Shown: piece after piece, positions 1 through 10,824 of the stretch
Numbering within the stretch: position 1 is the stretch's first letter
How the letters are laid out: every line of letters starts with the position of its first letter
NCBI GenBank assembly: GCA_025531455.1
Contig: JAMYHL010000002.1
Span: forward strand, 806,001-870,000
Length of the DNA stretch: 64,000 nucleotides
Reading direction: 5' to 3'
Source of the DNA: Apiotrichum sp. Y4204
Lineage: Eukaryota > Basidiomycota > Tremellomycetes > Trichosporonales > Trichosporonaceae
Translations under genes and position numbers: made by a program
The notes under the pieces: model-generated
What the model was told of the DNA's origin: nothing
Databases searched by the model: none
The model's input: only the letters and a program-made list of their open reading frames with translations

Positions 1-1192
1 GAGGTCATGATGTCGTTGCCGGGGCGGCTATAAACAGCTCCACTTCGTGGACTCGACAGCTCGATGCGCTAAATCATGCTCTCGGCACGCTTGGCACTCA
101 CCTTGACGATGATAACGACGTCGCTCATGGCGGGCATGTAGGCACCACCGGCAACGGAGATACCGTGAACGACCGAGATCTGGGGGATGCCAAGGGCCGA
201 CATGCGGGCCATGTTGTAGAAGATGCGTCCGAAGTGGTCCTGTTGTGTGTGAGCCAGAGTTCCGTTGTCCGCTGAGCTGGGAAGGGCATGGGGCGAGCAC
301 TCACATGGTCGGGGAAGACGTTGGACTGGTACGGGAGAGCGGCACCACCACTCTCGACGAGGTACACGCAGGGAAGGCGGTTCTCGAGGGCGACCTGCTG
401 GGCACGGAGGTGCTTCTTGACAGTGAGGGGGTAGTAAGCGCCGCCCTTGACGGTGGGGTCGTTGGCGACGATCATGCACCGGCGTCCAGAGACGGTTCCT
501 GCATGTTAGTTGAAAGGACGAGAAAGAACGGTAAGGAGAGAATGATTTGAGCACCGTCATAGCAGACAGCTGCTACTAGCGCGGCAGTCAGGATTAGAGG
601 GCCCCGCAATTCCCCATCCGACTCTGACGGCTCTCGCATCGCGGATCGCGTCCAACACACCATTGACCACAGCTACCTAACGCGACCAACATTTACTCAC
701 CGATACCAGTAACGATACCCGCACCGGGGAGCTCGTCGGGGTACACCTCGTGCGCAGCCAGGGGCGAGAGCTCGAGGAACGCGCTGTCGGGGTCAAGGAG
801 GGCAGCGATACTGACCGTCAGCGTTCCGCACGCGATGAACAAGTGATCTACTGATCGTTCTGTAACGCCATCTCCAATCTCCATTTCGCCCTATCATCTC
901 ACACTCACCGCTCACGGGCACCGAGCTTGCCGGTTCCCCTCGACTTCCACTTCTCGAGCGTGGCCTTGCCACCACCCTCGCGCGCCTTGGCACGGAGCTC
1001 GTTCATGTTCTTGACGAGGCCCTCCATGTGCTGCTTGGCGGCCTGGGTCTCGGGGCTGTTCTGCTTGAGCGCCGTAGGGAGCGGGGAAGGCGGGGCGTTG
1101 TTGGGCAGCAGGGGCGGCTGGGCGATGAGGCCGCGCGCGAGGCGGGCCGGGAGGCCGCGAGCGAGGGGGCGGGAAAGGCCTGCGCGGAGCAT
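1..1192 (-). CDS. mccB: 3-methylcrotonyl-CoA carboxylase beta subunit, 5' part (cut by window edge)
   Basis: Carboxyltransferase subunit of mitochondrial methylcrotonyl-CoA carboxylase, which acts in leucine breakdown. I join exons 909-1192, 701-810, 305-498 and 102-239; phases agree, giving the first 242 residues. The start at 1192 is followed by an Arg/Leu/Ala-rich presequence ([14 protein letters not shown]...), as expected for matrix import. Recognisable family stretches are [42 protein letters not shown] and [11 protein letters not shown]. The fourth exon ends at a GTGAGT donor at 101. No acceptor that restores the expected next stretch (GTIFLAGPPLV-like) is visible before position 1, so the gene continues outside the window. 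The next gene on the same strand is an enoyl-CoA hydratase. Propionyl-CoA carboxylase beta is the nearest alternative, but the motifs fit MCC better. Confidence 0.93.
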
Positions 1193-2169
1193 CTTTGACG
1201 AGGACAGAGACACGAGGTCGGTGGACGAGGAAGATGGGGGGAGAGGAAGAGGAAGCGAAAGAGTGGACTTTGGGGTTTGTCGTTTAAAGGTTTGTTCTCC
1301 TTTGGTTATGGCTTTGGTGGTGTGCACAAGGTGCGGCGGAGGTGTTTCCCGGCGAGCGTCATGCAACGGTGCGCGTTGCTCTCGGTACTTAGCCGCCGCC
1401 TGTGGAACGCCGGTTGTCCCAGGGCGGGGCATACAGGATGCCTCGGCTATATCCCCCCGCGCCTCCTCTGGGCTTTTTTTTTTCGAACATGCTCTCTCAC
1501 TCCACCAGGCCATTAGAGCGAGATGGCCCCGGACCGATCGAAGCTTTGGTCCGAAGGCCAGCAAGACAGCACAACCCTGGGGGACCATGCTCGACAATCC
1601 TGGAGCAAGGCTGGGTGCGCTGGTGTGCTGCGCTATCCATGGACACTACTGCTGCTGCAGCCATCGGCAGAGACAACACCCACCGGGCTAGCCAGCCAGT
1701 CACCTGCAGCCCTGGCAACCTTCGCTTTCCATCTCCGCGGGCCTCCACGGCTGTACCCCAGATCGGCCCCGCCCAGCTGCACCCCCCATGCTCCCCAATA
1801 CCTCGACGGTGTTGCCGAACAATCTCGGGGTGCTTGGCGCGCGTACGCGAGGCGAGCCGGTTGACACGATGCTTGCTTGCATCGCTTGCCTGCGCTTGCA
1901 CTGGCGCGCTCGCCATACTGGTACTGATACGAGATTGCCCACATGTGCGCAGGGTGGATGTGGGGCCGTCCGCGGCAGCCAGCGGCACATATGTGCGCCG
2001 GATATACATCCTATACCCGAGCCCCTTCCCATATCCACATCAAGATCGACACCAGCCTGCCGTTGTAAAACCATGTTGCAGAATCAGACAGTACAACCCC
2101 TCCAGATCACAGCACATTGAACTCCTGTACTTCTGTATCAATCCGCTCCGTATCGCGTAACAGCTTTGC
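1193..2169. other. Intergenic region between enoyl-CoA hydratase and mccB
   Basis: This is the 3' flank of the hydratase gene and the upstream region of mccB. It contains a short T run near 1476-1485. Open frames here have no recognisable domains or consistent splice partners. I see no RNA gene. Confidence 0.6.
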
Positions 2170-3253
2170 TCAGAGACGCGACGGCCAGCGGGGCTTGCGT
2201 TTCTGAATGAAAGCATTCATGCCTGACGCGTCAGTTCGTGCTACATGCCATCTCGGCATCTCGGTTGCTCACCCTCAATCTGGTCCGGGCTGCTGAAAAG
2301 GGCGTGGCACAGTCGGCGCTCAAAGGTGAGTCCCTGCTGGAGGGGTAGGTCGAATGCTGTACAGTGAGCAACAATGCGAGCGGAGGGCAGTGTGGAATGC
2401 AAAGATGGTGTCCCAAATGAGATATCCGTCCCATTTACATGCGATCTGGAATGATACCCACCGCCGTTGACCGCCTCCTTGGCGACCATGAGAGCGACAG
2501 CGCTCTTCTCTGCCATCTTGTCGCCCATCGCCACCGCCGCGTCGACAACACTCTCGCCTGGCTTAGTGATCGCAGTCGCGACGCCCCACTCGACCGCCTC
2601 CTGGCCGGTGATGCGGCGCGAGTTGAGCACGACGTCCATAGCCCGCGCCTTGCCGATAAGCCGGGGAAGACGCTGTGTGCCGCCCGCACCCGGAATGATG
2701 CCGAGGTTCACCTCGGGGAGAGCGAGGCGCGTACTCGGTGTCACGATCATCAGGTCACACATCAGAGCCAGCTCGAAGCCACCCCCGAACGCGTAGCCTG
2801 CCACCGCGGCGATGACGGGCTTGCGCAGATTCGAGAGCGAGTCCCATGGGCGGCTGAAGCTGTCGGCGAGGAACTGGGCAGTAACTGCTGTCAGCATCAA
2901 TTGAAGACTGCGACGAGGGGATATGCTGAAACTGGGGAGCAACACCGAGGCCGTGCCGAAGGCCGGGCTCGTGATCCAGCACTTTGACCCTCCTGCCGCC
3001 CACCCTGTCATGAAAGGCACTCACAGTCCTTGCCCTCCATAGCCTTGATATCCGCCCCGGCAGCAAACACCTTCTCTCCGCCGGTAATGACGATGCAGGC
3101 GATGCTGTTGTCGCGCGATGCCTCGGCGAGATGTGCGTTCAGCTCGGCAAACACGGTCGGCGACAGCGCGTTGAGCGCGTCAGGGCGGTTGAGCTGGACG
3201 ATCATGACGCGCCCCGAGGGCGAGCGGCGCGAGAGAACGACTGGCTCTGGCAT
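2170..3253 (-). CDS. Enoyl-CoA hydratase (crotonase family, ECHS1-like) with C-terminal SRL
   Basis: Hydrates 2-enoyl-CoA to 3-hydroxyacyl-CoA. Exons 3025-3253, 2462-2884, 2273-2356 and 2170-2222 join in phase to 262 residues, the usual crotonase length. Diagnostic stretches are FAAGADIKAM (oxyanion-hole region), GGGFELALMCD and PEVNLGIIPGAGGTQRL, which carry both catalytic-type glutamates, and a C-terminal RRLCHALFSSPDQIEGMNAF block typical of ECHS1. The ATG at 3253 opens directly into the fold, and no mitochondrial presequence is visible. The last three residues are Ser-Arg-Leu, an accepted type 1 peroxisomal targeting signal, so peroxisomal beta-oxidation is a likely location (inference). 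Intron 1 ends in a tandem CAGCAG, so acceptors after 2888 or 2885 both keep frame. The next gene downstream is mccB. Confidence 0.93.
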
Positions 3254-4580
3254 CCTTATCCTTTGTGGAGATGTAGTTGTGAGAACGGTGGGACGGATTC
3301 GCTAGTGTGTGATGCTGTGGGTTATTATAGCTGGTTCGCGTGTCGGCCTTCTCCGCTGTCCTGTTGTCGGTGACTTGAGGCCCGGATCGGTATTCGGGTC
3401 GCCGACTGCCCACATTGCGATATTGCGGTCGGCCAGTCAGGTGGACATGACAACACGATTGCGTACTGTGCACTACTGCACAGAGCATGCAGTACGCACC
3501 GGTGTTGTTGACATCAACAAATTCACATTCTGCAACACAGGTGCTGGATGACCGAGACGATAACAATACACTCAAGAAAGGGGATACTGTTGCGTCGAAT
3601 CTATGGAATGGTGCAGGACTATGTGCGACGCCGTTCGATCGAGATGATGAACAACGACAGTGGGAGCCACCTGGAAAGCTTAGATGAACATAGTGAGGCG
3701 AGGATTCAGACCGCCAACCACCACTGAACCAAATTGTATAGGTGGCCTACAGCTTACTCTACGCCATCACCAGATACCACCATGGTAGCGGCATGAGGTT
3801 TGAAATCAACTCACCTGCGAGCATGATCCATGTATGTCGTCGCGTACTAACAACCAGACCTTTGAAATCCTCTATGGTTCAAAGTCAACGGTTCTATGGC
3901 GTACAGCTGTACCTGATGCGATGAAATTTAAAGAAACAGCTCCTCGACATGCCGACAGAGACGAAAAACAAAGAAATAACCCATCACCAGTGGCTTCCGT
4001 TATGTGGATGGCTACTTAACCTCCAATGTGAAGATGCAAGCAGCTTTTGATTTGTTGCTGGGCGTATAGCTCGGGGCTTATCATGCCAATTGCAGGGGCT
4101 GATCATGACAATGGCCAGAGCTGGTGGCAGCAAAGCTTTGCCACCTGTCGGCAGCCAAGACCGCACATGTCATTCGAAACAGAACACGGAAAGCAGTCAG
4201 CTCGAAGGAAAATGCAATGAGTTCATTAATCATAAAACCCTTCATAACAACAACGTAAAAGAGCTGGATAAGTTTAAGGTCATAGAGCGGCAACTCGCAG
4301 AGTGTCCATGGAGATGAAGAAAAGAGAAGAGGCCCAGAAGTGTGGTGGTCACCAAATGTGAATGGCCACGAACATCACTGGCTTTAGGCCGAGCTCTCGG
4401 CGCAGTCGAGGACTCGAGGCGCGGACGGCGCTAGAGTGGAAAGGAGAAAAAGGAGATGCGTGGGCAACGAGATGAATTGAGATTTGAGCGACTTAGAGCT
4501 CGTCGCAGAAGGGAAGGTAAGTCTCAGAGACCTTCTGAGAACGTTAGACTTGGTATGGAAAGAGACACAGCAGAGGCGCC
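3254..4580. other. Intergenic region
   Basis: Lies between the hydratase start and the 3' end of the LysM gene. The part around 3730-4310 looks richer in A+T than its surroundings. I found no domain-bearing frame, tRNA or repeat. Confidence 0.55.
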
Positions 4581-5568
4581 TCAGAATTGGAATAGTAACT
4601 CCAATCCCTCCGCACTGAACTCGCTCACCTCGAAGGCAGTGTGGTTGTAGGCCGGGTACTGGAAGGCCTTAGTGTCGACACAGAGAACCTCGCCAATGTA
4701 GATGTTGTTGCACTCCTCGTTGATCTGAGGGTTGTTGGCACGGAGGGTCTGGTCGTCCATGCCGTACATCTCCTCGATCCACTCGCAAGTGTCACCGCCA
4801 ACAACGGTGTAGACCTTGGTGCAGTCGTTGTCCGCCTGGCCGAGACAAACGACCTGGTCGGGCATCAGGTCGGTGCAGGCATCGTTCACCTCGGGGGTGT
4901 TGACGAGGGCGAGCTGGAAAGTCGAGACACCGTACTTGGAGGCTGATTATGCAAGTGGTGGGCAATGTGGTATGGATGGTTTCGAACGACGTTAATGAGA
5001 CGGAGTGTCAGCATCCAAACATCAAGACGAATCAACAGTTGGTTGCAGCATGGTAGATGAGCAGTTGCGAACAACTCATGATCAAAACATCTCCGCACCG
5101 GAGACACAATCGCACGGTCCTCCGTGGGCTTCACCTTGGCGCATGTGCCACACCGCAGCGTGACGATCGAGCGCCACTCGCCCCACCGATGGACCATGGG
5201 CCAAGGTGTACCATGTTCCAATCCCGTTCTCCAATGCTTCTCCACAACTGCGTTTGACGAGTACTCACAGATAATGTCACAAGTGTCACCGGCGACGACG
5301 GTAGCCTGACGGGTGCAGTCGGAGGCCATGACGGCTGCAGGTAGGGCCGAAGTGGGCCGTGTGGAGGGGATGTGATCAGTGGCGGGTCAGAGGATCAGCG
5401 GACACGCGGGCAAGTTGGTGGCAGTCGCGAGTCAGAGGTACGAGTCATGAGTTCGCAGTGGGGTGGGTCGGTTTTCGCAAGAGCATGTCAGCACCCATTG
5501 CAAACGAGGGCCGTCGCACAGTAGGAATACGCACCACCGAGGAAAGCGAGAGCGGCAATGGCAAACAT
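4581..5568 (-). CDS. Small secreted protein with two fungal-type LysM domains
   Basis: Predicted extracellular chitin- or N-acetylglucosamine-binding protein. Exons 5535-5568, 5269-5334 and 4581-4942 join in phase to 153 residues. The 34-base first exon encodes the hydrophobic signal peptide (MFAIAALAFLG), completed by AVMA at the start of exon 2. LysM 1 spans about residues 22-68 and LysM 2 about 78-123. Each has the fungal TVV.GDTC...I opening and paired cysteines. The eight cysteines lie at 18, 30, 56, 66, 74, 86, 111 and 121. There is no catalytic domain, transmembrane helix or GPI signal; the tail is short and acidic-hydrophobic. This matches the architecture of LysM effectors, which in plant pathogens shield chitin, but a role in this organism is unknown. 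Confidence 0.88.
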
Positions 5569-7350
5569 TATGAAGATACAGTCGAAAGGAGCGTGGGGTT
5601 GAGAGGGATAGAAGATGGACGAGGGGAGGCGGTAAATAGAGAGTGAAGGAGCGAGCGACAGATACTTGGTAAAAGAACGAAAGACGATTGATGTATGGAT
5701 GCAAGAAGTAGTAGTGGGCGTCGTCCACAGACCTGTTACTGTCGACGGCCAGTCTCAATGGTCCATCCATGCCGACCATCAGTAGGCTGCATACATCCTC
5801 CAGTCGTTGGCGGCCCGCAAAGGGCCTGGCAGCCAGCATCCAAAGACGTACAGGATCAGACACCCTGGCTTCGACCCCTTCCTCGCCCCCTTGTCGACCC
5901 CCTCGTCGCCCATTGACCGCGGCTGCGCTGATGGCGCCTCGTGCTCTTGGACCGCCAGCGCCACGGTCGACGCGTTCTCCTTGGTGCTTGGGCTCCTGAC
6001 CTGGGGCATTTGAGGCTTCGAGCGGTGAGCAGATGGACTTGTTGCTGGTCCCTGAACGCCCATTAGCCCGATTCCGAACCTGGCTTTGCTGGGCAGGCTT
6101 CTGTGATGAAACGCGTCCTGACGATTCCTGAACAGCACGACCGCGGAGTTACAAAGCCAGAGGGTTTTGCTGAGTTCCGCACAAGGGCTGCGTACCATCT
6201 GAAATGCTGATCGGAGAAGGTGATGGCCACGCAGCTGGATAGCTGAACACATTGGGCCATCCCAACGGTCCCCCAGTTGACAAACTTGGAGAATGTGGCG
6301 TCCGTCGCGGCACGATTCCAAACGCGTGCCAAACGCAGACCCTGAGCAAACAAGCGCGTCGCAAACAGGCCAAGAAAGCAATAACACTAGCATCGGCAGT
6401 AGGGTCTGCAGTCTAAAAGGAGGACAGGTACGGCCCGGAAATCAGCAAGTTGAGCGGGTCAGCCGGCGCTCTTGGCTGCTTGGCAGTTGTGCACTTGGCA
6501 GAGCCGGTCCAAACTGTACCTCGGGTTGCAAGGCACTAACTACTGTGGAGGCTGAACTGTAGTGACTACCAGTCAACGGACAGGACGGGCCGCGGAACGA
6601 CACGCCCACCACCTGCAGCCCTCCTTGGCGGCCTTGGCCACGAGCTTGGCGTCCTCCCGCGTTTCGGAGTGTAAGTATGTGTTTGGTGTTGCACAGAGCT
6701 GCCAATAACCCAAGGTGCGGCGCAGTACTCCGTCCGCAGTGGTGGAGAAGATGTTTGAGGGACTGAGTGTTCACCAATTCAGAACCAACTCAGACAGTGC
6801 ACCCTATAGCATACGCGTCCTTCAGCTGGCACCGGACCAAGTTGGTTCGGTGAGCGATTTTTGTTGCAGACATCTCGACTGCACCTTTGTGGCCACTCAT
6901 CTGCTGTTGATTGACCGGGAACACAGCTCGAAGATAGGGACGGACGGACTGCAGGAGCCAGAGGCACCCGGTTGGTTGTACCTGGCGCCCGGCCCCGATG
7001 GGGAAGGAGTGTGCCAAGACGGAGACATCACGCAGCTGACACGGTCGCCAGAAAAGAAGGGTGAGGGTTGTGGACTGATTGTGGAGTAGCCGCAAGATTG
7101 CAAACAGTATAGACATACATGCAAGGGATACAGCCCGATGGTATGGTGTATTTGTATTCACTAGAAGTGCAGCCTTGGGAAGATAGGAATGAGGAACGAG
7201 ATGGCCATGATGATTGTGGCTTAAGAAAGTGTGTCCGAGACGGGTGGCCAGGGATCTATGCAAGATAAAACAAGGAACACGGAAGAAAATGGAACACTTG
7301 AGGAACACTGGGGGCATTCGGTATTCAGGCTGCAAAGTGCAACACAAGCT
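5569..7350. other. Intergenic region
   Basis: About 1.8 kb between the LysM gene start and the 3' end of the CCCH zinc-finger gene. Several open frames overlap on both strands, but none shows domain signatures or splice-consistent extension. I see no RNA gene or repeat. Confidence 0.5.
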
Positions 7351-10300
7351 TCACAAGATGGGGAGGTTGCAAGGAGTTTCGCCGAAGGGTGAGCTGGCGC
7401 TGCTGGGTGTGCGGGTAGTAGGGGCAGTAATCTGTTGTCAGTTTTGGTATCTCCAATCCCAGTCACGCCAGTTCCTACTCACAATCTCGAGGTCATCATC
7501 GTCATCGTCGTCGCTATCATCAGAGTAGCGGTTCGCAGGTGTTATCTTTCTAAGCACCTCACATGCGGCCGCGAGCGCCTCCTCTGTGAGCTGGGCAGCG
7601 TTCTCGTCGCCCTCGCCTATATGAGTGAGAGGGCACCACTCCCCAGCCGGGCAGGTTCCGTCCTTTGCCCAGGCTGGACAGTGGTCCCCCCCGCCCAGAG
7701 GCGACCCGAGAGAGTTTGGAGGCGATCCATATTCCGGATAGCTCGTTCCGGCGCTGGGGAAGTAGCCACCGGCGAGGGCCATGGCAGGAGTGAGGATGCT
7801 GGGTGAGAGGGGCGTGGGGAGCGGAACTGGGATCGGGAGAGCCGGGCACTCGGACCAGACTGCCGAGACCGGGGAGCTCGAGACGGACGCCGAGACCGTT
7901 GACAGTGAGGACTGAGAGGTGAGCTCTGTCCCATCACTGTCCTCGAGCGTCATCTTTGTGTCGATGCGCGGCGGAAAAGACAGAGGACCACCGACGGTCA
8001 TCTCCGAACCATTGGGAGGGTGAGACACATCTGCCGATTGAGCTGAGGCTTCAGTGCTGGCCGAAATGGTTGCAGTGGGCGGGACAGGAAGAGCTCCCGA
8101 TGCGTGAGCGCCAAGCGCGGAGGTAGCCACCAAACTGGCAGCCCAGGATGGAATCGGCACGATGTGGCGGAAAGAACACTTGTCGCCCATGTGGCAGCGG
8201 CCTAAGAGAAAGTGGCGGCAAACGCGCTTCTCGCGGCGCACGGGAGCCTGTTTGATCGGGCCGGCGATGATGGTAAGATGACTAAACTCGCAATCGTCCT
8301 CGGAGCGCGGGCAACCTGTGGACCTGTTGAACGCGGGACATATCATGTGCTTGCGGCCTGTCTGCGGACGAGGGATGAGAGGCTTCTCCTCGGGGATCGT
8401 GTGAAGACTGATGTTAGCTACTCACTACTTTCCTCACAGCTCACAATGCACAGTGTTTGCCGTGGGCACACTGGATTCCATTAGCAAAGAACCTGCACAC
8501 CTTGGTCTGGTAGTACGCATCCCGATGGTGGCGAATGATGTAGCCCTGCGGGGTCCACACGAGGTCGGATTCACGGACTTGGCCAGCAGGGAGCTCGGAA
8601 GGAACAGAAGCAGCTGGCGTCATCTGCTCCTCCGTGTCCTCCGAGCGCGGCACCTCTGCAGCTTTGCTGGTGGAGGAGACTTCCCCAGAGGAGAATATAG
8701 GCTTGGCCCAGGCAGAAGTCTTTATCTTTGTGGAGACATCGTTACCGACAGCAAGCTGCGGCCATTCGTCGCCCGTCTTGGGAGACTGTTTGACACCCTT
8801 GGCTTCAAGAGTTTTGCCCTTGCGTGTCTTTCCCTTTGTCTTGGGGGAGTTAATGGCGATTCCCGTGGGCCGAGCTGGGGAGACAGGCATGTCGCTCCAA
8901 GACTTCGTGGTTGCGGTGGATTTGGAGTCCGCCGCACCTGACTTGGGTGGGGTAAGATCAGGCCACTGACTCTCGGCTTCCGACGTGTGGGGAGCCCAAG
9001 GGTACGCCTTCGAGGGGGGAGAGGGCAGGGGAAGGGAGGGAGAACGGGAGGGCGCCTCGGGGAGAAGGGAGATGCCCAGAGTTGGAAGAGTCGCGATCAT
9101 AGTGGTCGCGTGCGCGTTTATAATAGGAACGGTGGAATTGGGACGAGCGGGAGGGAAGAGCTTTGCGAGGGAGCTTCCTGTCAACGAGTCTTTTTCAGGT
9201 TGCTCCAATGGAGGAGAGTTGGCCTCAACAATGTCGTCGACGAGGCGGCGCTGGGCGGTCGGGGACAACGGAAGTGAATCGATGGACTTGGATTTCTTGA
9301 GGCTGGACTGCACCTCGGACTTGTTCTCTGTGGCAGCTTCGGTGCTGTTACTGGTCTCCGAGCTCCCAGCGGCGCGAACAGGCTTGGTCTTGTCCTCGCC
9401 CTTCTTGGTGCCATCGTCGCCTCCGTTCGGTGCGCCTCCGTTCGGTGCAGGCTTCCCCTTGCCGTGGATCTTCTTGTCGTAAAGGTTGTTGGGGTCGTGA
9501 ATGAAGCTGCAGAACTGGCCGTACGCGCAAGTTCCTGTCGGAAAGTCTTTACACGGCACCGCTGCATGTTATCACTGCCATACCCATTTTCCGTTGATCG
9601 TCTCTCCTTTCGTCTGTTGACTTTTGACTCACTCTTAAACTTCAACCGACTGCGACCACCTGGACCTTTTCCACCGCCACTGAGCTTGAAGACTTGTCCG
9701 ACAGTCTCTTCGCCGCCTGCGCGCACCGTAACGACTTCTCCTCCGTTGAGGCGCGCGATGTCGACTTCGTCGAACGTGAGTGCCGGGACAGGAGCGGCAG
9801 CCTGGGCAGCTGCAAAGGTGCCGCGGGTCGGGTCCTCGGCTCCGGTCACGGTAGGGCGCCCGACAGCCGTATCCGAGCCAGTCCCCGAGCTGGAGCTTGC
9901 AGGTGTCATGTTTGCCGTTTCTCCGTCAAAGTGCAGGGCAAGGGCAACCGATGTGCTGTTAGGACTGGGGAGGCCGTGTGGTGAGTTCAGTCCGCGTACG
10001 TTGTGCACGAAACGGCACGGGGACGAGGTACAGGTTACGCCTGGCGTGTGGTAGTACCTGCAGAGGATGACGGTCCTGCTGCCGGATGGTGTTGTGGGTC
10101 CGAGTGCGGGGGTGGAGGCTGGCGGGGGCGGGGGACCTTCGCACGGGGTGCGGGGACGCCCAGTGCCGATGGGAAGAGGGAACTCGGTGTCCGCCAGCGA
10201 TGGCACGGCGGAGCGCGGGGCCGAGGGGATGGGCGGGGTTACGGGGGCGGACTCGGCGACGAGCTCGTCTTGCACGATAACGCCCACTGTTATTCCGCGT

Positions 10301-10824
10301 TTGCGGGAGAGACCAGGCGTGCCTGGCGCTTGTGTGGCACTTGCCGGTCTGCGAGGGGATCGGGTGGTGTGGCGGCCTTGGTCACGACGCGTTAGGGCTG
10401 CGTCAATATTCAACCCCCGAGCTGCCGCTGCGCCAGTTAGGCGGGAGACTGGGGCACTAGCTGGACGCGAGCCGTGGAGCGCGTCGAGCGGACGGGAAAG
10501 GGTGAGGGCGGCTGGGCGTCGCCTAGTCGCGGGTGTAGGTGGCGGCGGGAGGTTTCCCGACCGGGAGAGGGAGAGCGGCGACGGCGAGGCAATGTGGAGG
10601 CCGTTGGTTGTGTTGCGGAGGTGAGGAGCGCGGTAAACAGAAGCGGATCGAGGATGCAGCAGAGGCTGCAGAGCTGGTGTTGGGGGAGTAGAAGATGAAG
10701 TTGAAGAGTTGGATGAAAGAAAACTTGTCCGGCTGTCCATGTCGTCACGTACTTGACGGCCGACGCCGAAAGCACGCGCAGCGGCAATTGGTTCGGTCGT
10801 GCGAGGACGCTGAAGGGGGTCCAT
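7351..10824 (-). CDS. Large CCCH zinc-finger protein (six fingers), predicted RNA-binding
   Basis: Exons 9633-10824, 8445-9561, 7483-8407 and 7351-7431 join in phase to 1104 residues. The start ATG at 10824 begins MDPLQRPRTTEP. Six C-x7-9-C-x4-6-C-x3-H fingers are visible at about residues 255-274, 401-419, 753-772, 793-813, 833-851 and 1013-1032. Finger 3 is split by intron 2: its last Cys is encoded in exon 2 and its His in exon 3, which confirms the join. The linkers are long, Ser/Pro/Thr-rich and probably disordered; an acidic Asp run precedes the last exon. CCCH fingers of this type usually bind AU-rich or other single-stranded RNA, so a role in mRNA stability or processing is likely. 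I do not recognise an ortholog by name. Fingers 4 and 5 form a closely spaced pair, and the others stand alone. Confidence 0.88.

Noticed and set aside
29..101. Acceptor and next exon of mccB within the window
   Set aside because: AG sites downstream of the donor at 101 do not give the expected conserved continuation, so the acceptor is placed beyond position 1.
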